A DNA stretch of 24,695 nt, from the NCBI GenBank assembly GCA_041557595.1, contig JBFFGE010000054.1, positions 1 through 24,695 of the forward strand. The letters run 5' to 3'. Numbering within the stretch: position 1 is the first letter of the stretch; each line of letters begins with the position of its first letter. This document shows positions 15,580 through 22,811 of the stretch, piece after piece. Source of the DNA: JAOTYV01 sp041557595 (GTDB lineage Bacteria; Pseudomonadota; Alphaproteobacteria; UBA8366). The position numbers were made by a program, and so were the translations under genes. The notes beneath the pieces were generated by a model. That model was not told the DNA's origin and searched no databases. It was given only the letters and a program-made list of their open reading frames with translations.

Positions 15580-16674
15580 ATGGCAGATAACTCAAACGGT
15601 GCCGAAATCACCCGTTACCCGGTCAAGACCGTGCGGAATCAAATTGCCGCCTGCCTTGCGGGCTTCGGCATGCCCGACGATCACGTGTCAATCACGGCGG
15701 ACATCATGGTCGATGCCGACAAACGCGGCATCGACACACACGGCATCTCATGCATTCCCAACTATCATGAGCGCCAGAAGAACAACATGATCACGATGGA
15801 CGCCACGATCACGGTGGTGCGGGAGTCGCCGGTTACCGCCCTGATCGATGCCGGTGGCGGGCTCGGTTATGTCGCCGCCAAACACGCCATGGGCATGGCG
15901 ATCGACAAGGCGACGTCGATGGGCCTTGCCGTCGTTTCGGTGCGCAACTCGGCCCATTACGGCGCCGCCGGCTATTATTCCCGCATGGCCGCCCGCGCGG
16001 GCCTGATCGGCATGGCAATGACCAACACCTCGTCGCCGAGCGTGGTGCCGACATTCGCCGGCGAAGGCCGGCTCGGCACCAACCCGATCGCCTTCACCGC
16101 GCCGGCCAAGCGCCACGCGCCGTTCAACCTCGACATGGCGACGTCGACCGTCGCCGGCGGCAAGATCCGCAACAAGGCGGTGGAAGGCCTGCCGCTGCCG
16201 CCCGGCTGGGCGACCGACGCCGACGGAAAGCCGACCACCGATGCGGAAGTCTCCCGGGGCGGCGGATTCATGACGCCGCTCGGCGGCCTGCCGGAACTCG
16301 GCAGCCACAAGGGATACGGGCTTGGCGCGATGGTGGAGATCCTCTCCGCCGCCCTGTCGGATTCCAGCTTGGTGATGAGCGAGAACCACGGCAAACGCAC
16401 GCCGGGCAGCATGGAAATCGGCCATTTCTTCCTTTGCATCAACCCCACCGTGTTCCGACCCGCGGGCGCGTTCGAGGAAACGGTGGACCAACTCATCGAC
16501 GATCTGCACGCCACCGAACCGGTCGATCCGACACAGAGGGTGATGGTCGCCGGCGAACCGGAGGACCAAATCGAAGCGGAGCGGGAAAAAACCGGCATCC
16601 CCGTGCCGCCCGGTCTACGCGATCGAATTCGGGAGGTCGCAGAGGAGGCCGGGGCAGCGTTTTTGCTCGATTAG
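15580..16674 (+). CDS. Malate/L-lactate dehydrogenase-family (Ldh2) oxidoreductase, copy 2
   Basis: 364 residues, the same length as copy 1 and roughly 60-65% identical to it by eye. All core motifs are kept (IMVDADKRGIDTHG, DAGGGLGYV, TNPIAFTAPA, ELGSHKGYGLGAMVEILSAALSD). Differences cluster in the N-terminal ten residues, around residues 58-70 (CIPNYHERQKNN against MITTYDFRRREN) and around 220-235. That part of the fold shapes the substrate pocket in this family, so copy 2 may have a different substrate or stereochemistry. This arose by tandem gene duplication, well before the present. A weak ribosome site suggests coupling to copy 1. Confidence 0.9.
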   Translation: MADNSNGAEITRYPVKTVRNQIAACLAGFGMPDDHVSITADIMVDADKRGIDTHGISCIPNYHERQKNNMITMDATITVVRESPVTALIDAGGGLGYVAAKHAMGMAIDKATSMGLAVVSVRNSAHYGAAGYYSRMAARAGLIGMAMTNTSSPSVVPTFAGEGRLGTNPIAFTAPAKRHAPFNLDMATSTVAGGKIRNKAVEGLPLPPGWATDADGKPTTDAEVSRGGGFMTPLGGLPELGSHKGYGLGAMVEILSAALSDSSLVMSENHGKRTPGSMEIGHFFLCINPTVFRPAGAFEETVDQLIDDLHATEPVDPTQRVMVAGEPEDQIEAEREKTGIPVPPGLRDRIREVAEEAGAAFLLD

Positions 16675-16743
16675 AATTCGAACCGGCGCGAATCGCCGGG
16701 AAGCGCGACTTCAGCTAAAGAGGCGACGTTCCGAAAAATTTTC

Positions 16744-17133
16744 TCATAGCGCTGCCGCGATATCTGTTTGCGAAAAATCGTCTCCCTTGTAGAGCAAGGG
16801 TCGCTGCGCGGCCTTGGCAAGAGCATAGGCAAAGCAGTCGCCGAAATTGAGGCCCGCGGCATGGCGAGCCTTGCCATAGGAGCGGTATGCGTCCGAAGCC
16901 AAACGCGCCTGCTCCAGGGTAACGGGTTCGATTGTCAGGCCGGCACCATCGATAAAGGCTTCCAACTCGGCACTGCTGTCCTGTCCGGTGCGGCTATCCA
17001 GGACAATGCTTGCTTCGACGAAATTAACCGCCGAAATTAATGGTGAAGGGTCGCCGGTAATGATATCGATGAATTGATCGGCATCGCTCTCCAAGAAGAA
17101 GATCGCGAGCAAGGCCGAGGTATCCACGATCAT
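16744..17133 (-). CDS. vapC: VapC-type PIN-domain ribonuclease toxin
   Basis: 129 residues. PIN-domain acidic residues are all present: Asp4 (MIVDTSALLA), Glu40 (NFVEASIVL), Asp99 (NFGDCFAYALA) and Asp118/119 (KGDDF). They coordinate Mg2+ for RNA cleavage, usually of tRNA or rRNA. The Ser/Thr after Asp4 and the GDCFAYALA block match the VapC30-like group. Its ATG overlaps the vapB stop by one base (TGATG), the standard antitoxin-first layout. It appears intact and active. Confidence 0.93.
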   Translation of the reverse strand: MIVDTSALLAIFFLESDADQFIDIITGDPSPLISAVNFVEASIVLDSRTGQDSSAELEAFIDGAGLTIEPVTLEQARLASDAYRSYGKARHAAGLNFGDCFAYALAKAAQRPLLYKGDDFSQTDIAAAL

Positions 17134-17384
17134 CAGCGTGCCAATCCGCGGTCGTCATATCCGATAATTTCGTCCGGCGAACGGGCGTCGACGACTGGAC
17201 GGGCCGCATATCGACGGGCAATTGCCTTAAGTTCCGCTTGCGACGCGCGGCCTCGACGCCGCTCCTCGCGGACCAGGCGTTCCCGCAATGCAGTGCCCAC
17301 GGCCTCGGTGATGCTTTCACCGGTCAGTTTTGCGAGCCGCCGGGCCAACCTGTCCGTATCACGATCCTTGATATTGAGCGCCAT
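17133..17384 (-). CDS. vapB: VapB-type antitoxin, ribbon-helix-helix
   Basis: 83 residues from ATG 17384, with GTGGAG 5 nt upstream. The N-terminus (MALNIKDRDTDRLARRLAKLTGESITEAVGTALRERL) is a ribbon-helix-helix domain of the PSK/VapB type, with the beta strand at 2-7 and helices after it. The C-terminal tail (about 50-83) is the toxin-neutralising arm, ending with SPDEIIGYDDRGLAR. It should repress its own promoter together with VapC; a matching operator is visible just upstream. Confidence 0.93.
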   Translation of the reverse strand: MALNIKDRDTDRLARRLAKLTGESITEAVGTALRERLVREERRRGRASQAELKAIARRYAARPVVDARSPDEIIGYDDRGLAR

Positions 17385-17395
17385 GAAAGCTCCAC

Positions 17396-17422
17396 AGGAA
17401 GAAAATGGACAATTTTCTTCCT
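17396..17422. promoter_or_regulatory. Candidate VapBC operator, 11-bp perfect inverted repeat
   Basis: AGGAAGAAAAT (17396-17406) and ATTTTCTTCCT (17412-17422) are exact complements around GGACA. The site starts 12 bp before the vapB ATG and directly follows the -10 element of the promoter below, where VapB-VapC binding would block transcription. Confidence 0.7.
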
Positions 17423-17425
17423 AAT

Positions 17426-17454
17426 CATATACTGGAACGAAATCCTGTTTTCAA
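17426..17454 (-). promoter_or_regulatory. Sigma-70-type promoter of vapBC
   Basis: On the minus strand TTGAAA (17449-17454) is followed by a 17-bp spacer and TATATG (17426-17431). The predicted transcript start falls inside the inverted repeat at 17396-17422. Confidence 0.6.
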
Positions 17455-17599
17455 GGCCACGAGGCATCGCCGCACCGTACCCTTATCGGAGAAAATTGCG
17501 CCGTCACCCACCGTCCAGAAATTTCGGTAGAATTGTCGAAAAGCTTGCAAATCTCCGCGCGGCAATCCTGCCAGATCCAAACCGATTGAAAGGCCAGAA

Positions 17600-18958
17600 A
17601 TGCCCACTTCTATAATCGATTCAGCCTATTATAAGGATATGTTCGCCTCACCGCGCATGCACGCGCTATTCTCGGACGAGGCGCGGTTTCAGGGCTGGCT
17701 CGACTTCGAAGCGGCGCTGGCCCGGGCGCAGGCGCGGCTCGGCATCATTCCGCAGGACGCGGCCGACGAAATCACCGCGAAGGCGACACTGGACAATGTC
17801 GACGTTGCCGCAATGAAGGCGGAATTCGACAAGGTGGGTTTCCCCATCGTGCCGATCGTGCACCAGCTGGCCAAGGCGGTCAGCGAGGAGACGTCGCGCT
17901 ACGTCCATTGGGGCAGCACCACCCAGGATGTCATCGATTCCGGCATGGCCCTGCAGATCCGCAACGGGCTCGACCTGCTGGATTCGATGCTGACGGAGAT
18001 GGAAGACGTGCTGCTCGACCTCGCGCAACGCCACCGCGACACGGTGATGGCCGGGCGCACCATGCAGCAACAGGCCGCGCCGGTGACATTCGGCTACAAG
18101 GTGGCGATCTGGCTCGCCGAAATACACCGTCACCGCGACCGGTTGGCCGCCGTGCGCCCGCGCGCCGAGGTGGGACAGGTGGCGGGCGCGGTGGGCACCA
18201 ACGCCACGCTGGGCGACCGCGGCCTCGACGTGTTGCGCGAGACCATGGCGGAGCTGGGCCTCAACGCCGCGCCGATCACCTGGCACGTATCGCGCGACGG
18301 CTGGACCGAAGTCGCTATGTTGCTGGGATTCGTCGGCGGCACCGTGGCCAAGATCGGCCAGGAAGTCGCCATGCTGATGCGGACGGAGATCGGCGAAATC
18401 GCTGAACCCTTCGAGACCGGCCGCGGCGCGAGCAGCACACTGCCGCAAAAACGCAACCCCATCCTGTGTCAGCCCCTGGTCGCGGCGGGCCGGATGCTGC
18501 GGGAAAAGGCGGCGCTGGCGCTCGACGCGCTGGTGCAGGAACACGAGCGCAGCATCGGCATGCACCATCTGGAATGGTCGATCCTGCCCGAAGCGTTCGT
18601 GCTGGCCGGCGGCGCGCTGGAAAACGCCCTGGAAATCCTCTGCGGCCTGGCGGTCGATGCGGATCGGATGCGCACAAACCTGCAGATGACCCATGGCCTC
18701 ATCATGTCGGAGGCGGTGATGATGGGACTGGCGCCGCATATCGGTCGCAATCAGGCGCATGACGTGGTCTACGACGCCTGCGCCCAATGCGCGGACGGCG
18801 CCAGGACGCTGCGCGACGTGCTGATCGCGGACGACCGCATCGCCAGGCACCTGTCCGAAGCCGACATCGACGCAATGCTGGACCCGGCCAACTATCTCGG
18901 CGTTGCACCGCAAATGGTCGATCAGGTCGTAGCCCTGGTGCGCGCGGCGCGCGAATAG
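17600..18958 (+). CDS. Fumarase/aspartase-superfamily lyase, 3-carboxymuconate cycloisomerase or adenylosuccinate lyase type
   Basis: 452 residues; GAAAGG lies 6 nt before the ATG. Superfamily blocks appear in order: YVHWGSTTQDVIDSG (about 103-117), GRTMQQQAAPVTFGYKVA (about 152-169), GTNATLGDRG, and the flexible signature loop GRGASSTLPQKRNPI (about 274-288), then the C-terminal ADSL-like helical domain. The layout fits the PcaB-like branch (3-carboxy-cis,cis-muconate cycloisomerase) better than purine PurB, and there are no purine genes nearby. No other protocatechuate genes are present either, so the true substrate may be another C-N or C-O lyase substrate. Co-directional with a class II aldolase 58 bp downstream. 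Confidence 0.82.
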   Translation: MPTSIIDSAYYKDMFASPRMHALFSDEARFQGWLDFEAALARAQARLGIIPQDAADEITAKATLDNVDVAAMKAEFDKVGFPIVPIVHQLAKAVSEETSRYVHWGSTTQDVIDSGMALQIRNGLDLLDSMLTEMEDVLLDLAQRHRDTVMAGRTMQQQAAPVTFGYKVAIWLAEIHRHRDRLAAVRPRAEVGQVAGAVGTNATLGDRGLDVLRETMAELGLNAAPITWHVSRDGWTEVAMLLGFVGGTVAKIGQEVAMLMRTEIGEIAEPFETGRGASSTLPQKRNPILCQPLVAAGRMLREKAALALDALVQEHERSIGMHHLEWSILPEAFVLAGGALENALEILCGLAVDADRMRTNLQMTHGLIMSEAVMMGLAPHIGRNQAHDVVYDACAQCADGARTLRDVLIADDRIARHLSEADIDAMLDPANYLGVAPQMVDQVVALVRAARE

Positions 18959-19016
18959 CGCGAGAAACGGCGCGCCAAACCGGCTAATATGAAGGACCAC
19001 CGATGGAGGACACGCC

Positions 19017-19811
19017 ATGACCCACGCGACACGACCGACAATGCTCCGCCCCGACCGCCTACCCGGCGTGTCCGAGGCGGAATGGGAATTGCGCACCCGC
19101 CTGGCGGGCGCATACCGGATTACCGAACACCTCGGCTGGTCGGAGGCAATTTACGCCCACATAACCGTCCGCGTACCCGGTCCCGAGCACCATTTCCTGA
19201 TCAACCCCTACGGGTTGCGCTACGACGAAGTGACCGCATCCAACCTGGTCAAGGTCGACCTCGACGGCGCCGTGGCGGACGACAGTTCCTACCCGGTCAA
19301 CCCGGCCGGCTTCATCATCCATAGCGCCATCCATCGGGCGCGCGAGGACGCCCGCTGCGTCTTCCATACCCACACCACCGCGGGCATGGCCATCGCGGCG
19401 CAGCAGCAGGGCCTCCTGCCGATCAGTATCATGGCCAGCGGCTTTTACGGCCGCATCGCCTATCACGACTACGAGGGGCCGACCATGCGCCCGGACGAGC
19501 AGCACCGTCTGGTTGCCTCGATGGGCGCCAACGACGTCTTGATCCTGCGCAATCACGGCCTCCTCACCGCCGGCACCACCCTGGAAGAAGCGTTCATCAA
19601 CATGTTTCGGCTGCAGCGCGCTTGCGAAATTCAGGTCGCGGCACAGGCCGGCGGCGCGGCGCTCGTCATTCCATCGCAAACGGTGTGCGAGGATGCGGTG
19701 CGGATGGCGGATGAATTCCTGCAGGACACCAGCGGCGATGCGCTCGGCAAACCCGAATTCGACGCCTATCTGCGGCTCATGGATAAGCTGGATCCGTCGT
19801 ACCGCGATTGA
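19017..19811 (+). CDS. Class II aldolase/adducin-family protein
   Basis: 264 residues; GGAGG lies 8 nt before the ATG. The aldolase II fold is shown by AGAYRITEHLGWSEAIYAHITVR, the HTHT zinc motif (VFHTHTTAGMAIAAQ) and RNHGLLTAGTTLEEAF carrying the third zinc histidine. Relatives include L-fuculose-phosphate aldolase, L-ribulose-5-phosphate epimerase and many decarboxylase or dehydratase-like enzymes. Substrates are usually phosphorylated sugars or hydroxy acids. The phosphate-binding Gly/Ser block is not clear here, so a non-phosphorylated substrate is possible. Likely in one transcript with the lyase before it. Its stop lies 10 bp from the stop of the convergent amidohydrolase. Confidence 0.88.
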   Translation: MTHATRPTMLRPDRLPGVSEAEWELRTRLAGAYRITEHLGWSEAIYAHITVRVPGPEHHFLINPYGLRYDEVTASNLVKVDLDGAVADDSSYPVNPAGFIIHSAIHRAREDARCVFHTHTTAGMAIAAQQQGLLPISIMASGFYGRIAYHDYEGPTMRPDEQHRLVASMGANDVLILRNHGLLTAGTTLEEAFINMFRLQRACEIQVAAQAGGAALVIPSQTVCEDAVRMADEFLQDTSGDALGKPEFDAYLRLMDKLDPSYRD

Positions 19812-19821
19812 TCGCCTCGGC

Positions 19822-21021
19822 TCAATCGGCGGTCGGCGCGCCGTCCCGGGCAACGATCCGGCCCGCCTTGACCACCAGCGACCTGCGCGGCCGATCGACA
19901 ACGGCCTGGGCCAGGGTTTCCGCTTGGACGGTGAAGAAATCGGCGCGTCCGCCCTCGGCGATCCCGTGATCGGCGAAAGTCAGCACGGCGGCGCCGGCAC
20001 CGGAAACCAGATCGAACGCGACGCCGAGATCCTCGTCGGTTCGAAAACCGGACCGCCAGGCCATCAGCATCGCACGTTCCAGCATGTCGCCATCGCCGAA
20101 TGGCGACCAGGCGTCTCGAATATTATCGCTGCCGGCAAATACCGTTACGCCCATCGCCCGTAGGGCCTTTACCGGCGGCAGAGGCGACGCGCCACCGCCA
20201 TGCGTCGCGACCGAAACACCCGCGCCGACCAGCAGTTCGCCCATTCGCTGCAAGGCGACCGGGCGACAATTGCCGAGGCAGAAGGCATGGCTCGCGGTCA
20301 CCCGGCCCTGCATCCCCGCCGCCTTGGTCCGGTTGGCCAGGGCGGCAAGCTCACGCAGACCGGTCGGCCCGGATTCATGCAGATGAACATCCACACCGAC
20401 GTTCCGCCGATCCGCGATGTCGAACAGGGTGTCGAATTGACCGGCCAAATCACCGTCGAAACCGATCGGGTCGATGCCGCCGATCAGGTCCGCGCCGTCG
20501 CCGATCGCAGCATCCAGCAGCGCAGCCACACCGGGAGACCGCACCACACCGCTTTGCGGAAAGGCGACGATCTGCATATCCACCAGATGGCGGGATTTTT
20601 CGCGCACCGCAAGAACCGCATGCAAATTGGCAAGACCGATCTCCGTATCGATATCCACATGGGTTCGCATGGCGCAGGTTCCGAGCGCGGCCGCATGCCG
20701 GACCAGGCCATAGGCCCGCTCCTCGACGCTCCGATCATAGTGTTTCCGCAATTCCCGCTCGACCCGAATGCGGCTATCGCGGTCCGGTTCCGCGGGATGC
20801 GGCATCCATGGGTCGCCATATAAAGTCTTATCCAGGTGCAAATGGCCATCGACCATGCCCGGCAAGACCAGCCCGCCGGCCGCATCCATCACGATGCATC
20901 TTTCCGGCGCGCCAATATCCGGCGCGATCCGTTCGATGCGGCCCTCGACGGCCAGCACATCCGCATGCCGCCCGTCCGGCAGCCGGGCATTGCGCAGCAA
21001 GAGCGGGTCGGAATTCGCCAT
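19822..21021 (-). CDS. Cytosine-deaminase-like amidohydrolase
   Basis: 399 residues from ATG 21021, which has a weak TAGG site; the frame is open to 21084. An amidohydrolase-superfamily TIM barrel: the strand-1 metal motif GMVDGHLHLDKT gives His60 and His62. HVDIDTEIG and DVHLHESG follow, then ASHAF, and SDNIRDAWSPFGDGDMLERA carries the late metal Asp. HxHxDK with SDN..DPW-like ends are typical of the CodA/AtzC group, which deaminates or hydrolyses cyclic amidines such as cytosine, creatinine or triazines. It is an intracellular Fe/Zn enzyme. It converges with the class II aldolase, so the link to that pathway is only by neighbourhood. Substrate unknown. Confidence 0.88.
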   Translation of the reverse strand: MANSDPLLLRNARLPDGRHADVLAVEGRIERIAPDIGAPERCIVMDAAGGLVLPGMVDGHLHLDKTLYGDPWMPHPAEPDRDSRIRVERELRKHYDRSVEERAYGLVRHAAALGTCAMRTHVDIDTEIGLANLHAVLAVREKSRHLVDMQIVAFPQSGVVRSPGVAALLDAAIGDGADLIGGIDPIGFDGDLAGQFDTLFDIADRRNVGVDVHLHESGPTGLRELAALANRTKAAGMQGRVTASHAFCLGNCRPVALQRMGELLVGAGVSVATHGGGASPLPPVKALRAMGVTVFAGSDNIRDAWSPFGDGDMLERAMLMAWRSGFRTDEDLGVAFDLVSGAGAAVLTFADHGIAEGGRADFFTVQAETLAQAVVDRPRRSLVVKAGRIVARDGAPTAD

Positions 21022-22127
21022 GGCGCCTACTATAGCGCGATTTTTTAGCGGCGCGGAAAGCCGTCGGGCGAAGGGGGCGAACACGTAACCCGCTCAATAA
21101 TCCCGGGTCAGGGCGTTTCGTCGAAATGGGCGCGAACCGAGGCAACATAGATGGGGCCGTTTTCATTCGCGGCCGATCTTTGCCACTTTTCGATTTTTTT
21201 GCCCATGATGTCCCGGCAGGCCTGCGCGAAACTCCGCACCGGCCGCAGCAGATATGGGCTTACCGATCCTGTAAATTCGGTATGACGGTCGTCCAAGGTT
21301 CAGCTCTTTTTTTTTATTATTCTTGTGTGCAGGGAGCACCCCGCCTTGACCACGGCACTGTAGCCAATTCCCGAAAGTGAACCGCAGAGTATTGCGGATT
21401 ATCCAATTCGGAGCAGGCCCCTACAGGGCGCCTTTAATTGTTGTTACTCCGCAAGGCTAGGCCGGGTGAGAAAGCCTTACCCCAAAATTGCAAGATCGTT
21501 CCGAGCCCCATCCCGCACCGGAAACGCGATACCCACCCAGGAGGTCGATCAATCGTATTTTTTCGCCGCATCTCCGCCTGTCGCCGGTGCCAGGCCCCAT
21601 TGCCCGACCGCCGTGCGCGTCGATGCAATCACGTCAATAGTCGATACCGCCACCGGCTTGCCCCTTCGCCCGACCAACGAAGCAAGAATTTATACTGCAA
21701 TTTCGATTACATGAAGCACGACATTCATGCCACCCGCCCGGCCGCGGAACACGGTGCGCGGCTTCGTGCAGTGCCGAATACTGCCCATGCCGCAGTCCCC
21801 TCACGAGACGGCCTCCGCATGGGATCGTCGTATCCAGCGGCGATACATTCGGGTCGGTTGCGTGCGCATATCGCCGCTTCGCGCGGACCGGACCCTATGT
21901 TCAGGTGGCACGGCGGGAACCGGCCGCACCGCAAGAATTTCACGCATGTACGTCGCAGGCGCCGAGCAGGGAGCGAAAGTGGTAAAGACATCCGAAATTG
22001 TCACGCGCCAAACCCATAATATTCGGCGGACCCAATTCAAAAACTTTCAATACGTTGTCATAGTGTGCCTATAATATTTGTATCGACGAGGATCGGGGAG
22101 GATCCTCGAAGTGATGGGTGGAATCGA
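21022..22127. other. Gene-poor 1.1-kb region, probably decayed
   Basis: No confident gene. One low-confidence minus-strand frame lies at 21108-21296. From 21300 to 22127 several frames are open for 60-190 codons, but they lack ribosome sites, have skewed composition (many Arg, Pro and His) and match no family I know. Short protein-like stretches in shifting plus-strand frames near 21840-21985 (for example RTGPYVQVARREPAAPQE) suggest frameshifted remains of an older gene. I see no IS ends or tRNA. Confidence 0.5.
21108..21296 (-). CDS. Doubtful small protein, TTG start
   Basis: 62 residues. The frame is closed by a stop codon just upstream, so only TTG 21296 or the internal ATG (MGKKIEKWQR...) can start it, and neither has a good ribosome site. 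The translation (SFAQACRDIMGKKIEKWQRS, then a tail ending HFDETP) reads protein-like and uses balanced amino acids, unlike the shadow frames around it. I recognise no family. It may be a remnant of a longer gene. Confidence 0.25.
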   Translation of the reverse strand: MDDRHTEFTGSVSPYLLRPVRSFAQACRDIMGKKIEKWQRSAANENGPIYVASVRAHFDETP

Positions 22128-22328
22128 ATGTTAACGATGACAGACGAACGCGTTGATTCTGATCTTTCACGGATCATCAACCGTGCATTCCGCGAAGCGG
22201 ATCAACAAGGCGCTGGATATGATGACGCAACCGGAGCGGCTATCCGGGCTGTGCTCGCGGTCTATCCCGACTGGTCGCGCGACGATGCGCTGGACCAAAT
22301 TGTTCGGCTGGGATCGGGCGCGTATTAG
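22128..22328 (+). CDS. Small hypothetical protein
   Basis: 66 residues from ATG 22128, with GGTGG 6 nt upstream; a second ATG lies 9 nt later. The chain is acidic and helical (MTDERVDSDLSRIINRAFRE), with a central GYDDATGAAIRAVLAVYPDWSRDDALDQIVRLG block that reads as two amphipathic helices. No membrane segment, metal motif or family I know. Codon choice is GC-rich at third positions like real genes here. It stands alone; the two-hairpin repeat lies about 190 bp downstream in the sense direction. Confidence 0.55.
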   Translation: MLTMTDERVDSDLSRIINRAFREADQQGAGYDDATGAAIRAVLAVYPDWSRDDALDQIVRLGSGAY

Positions 22329-22517
22329 CAGACCAAATTCCGCCGCCAAATGAAATGCCCGGCGCACCCGGCTAACGGCATAGCCGCGGCGCACGCCGGC
22401 ACGGGCGGAAAGAGCAACTCTCCTCCAAATTCAAGACAGCATCCGACGGATACGCCCGGTTCCCCCTCGCGGCGACGTGCACGTTATCGTTCCCACGGTA
22501 CTGAAACCCAACGACTA

Positions 22518-22621
22518 GATCGACCTGCCGCTAATTGAAACCAATTAGCGGCAGAAAAGTTGATCGATTCTATAAAGATAGAGCAGCTTATGTGCGCCCA
22601 AATGGGCGCACATAAGCTGCT
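22518..22621 (+). repeat. Structured dispersed repeat, right copy (two hairpins)
   Basis: Hairpin A: GATCGAC (22518-22524) pairs with GTTGATC (22559-22565) with one G-T wobble. Directly inside, 22525-22537 pairs perfectly over 13 bp with 22542-22554 around AAAC, and AAAA (22555-22558) is a one-sided bulge. A 16-nt linker follows (GATTCTATAAAGATAG). Hairpin B: 22582-22600 pairs perfectly over 19 bp with 22603-22621 around AA. Hairpin A and the linker recur in inverted orientation at 1-71. No transposase lies nearby. Candidate non-autonomous repeat or RNA 3'-end element. Confidence 0.85.
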
Positions 22622-22754
22622 GTAGGAAGGTCGATTTCTGTGATACCGGTCACGGCGATTGTCAGGCCCTGGCGTGACCCGCGTCACATTCGGCGCCGAC
22701 GCGGGCGCGTACAAAGGGTGCATCATTTCTCATCCGCGATACCTCCTCTTCCTT

Positions 22755-22786
22755 ATCGCCGCGTCCCAAAGCGCGGCGATTTTTTT
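22755..22786 (+). terminator. Rho-independent terminator, plus strand, no clear gene upstream
   Basis: ATCGCCGCG (22755-22763) pairs with CGCGGCGAT (22772-22780) around an 8-nt loop, and seven T residues (22780-22786) follow on the plus strand. On the minus strand no U-run follows, so it does not serve the asparagine synthase gene ending at 22812. Confidence 0.8.
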
Positions 22787-22811
22787 GCCCCCTTTCGGTC
22801 GACGTTCGACG

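Larger units (their letters stand above)
22329..22811. other. Intergenic region with repeat element and orphan terminator
   Basis: No gene is supported. It contains the structured repeat (22518-22621) and a plus-strand terminator (22755-22786). The 22622-22754 stretch has no ORF with a ribosome site; a short non-coding transcript is possible. Confidence 0.6.

Noticed and set aside
17666..19096. 476-codon minus-strand open frame
   Set aside because: It lies opposite the complete lyase gene with its signature motifs. His/Arg-rich translation is typical of the reverse strand of GC-rich genes.
21438..22019. 193-codon plus-strand open frame
   Set aside because: No ribosome site, composition dominated by Arg, His and Pro, no recognisable domain; treated as part of a decayed region.
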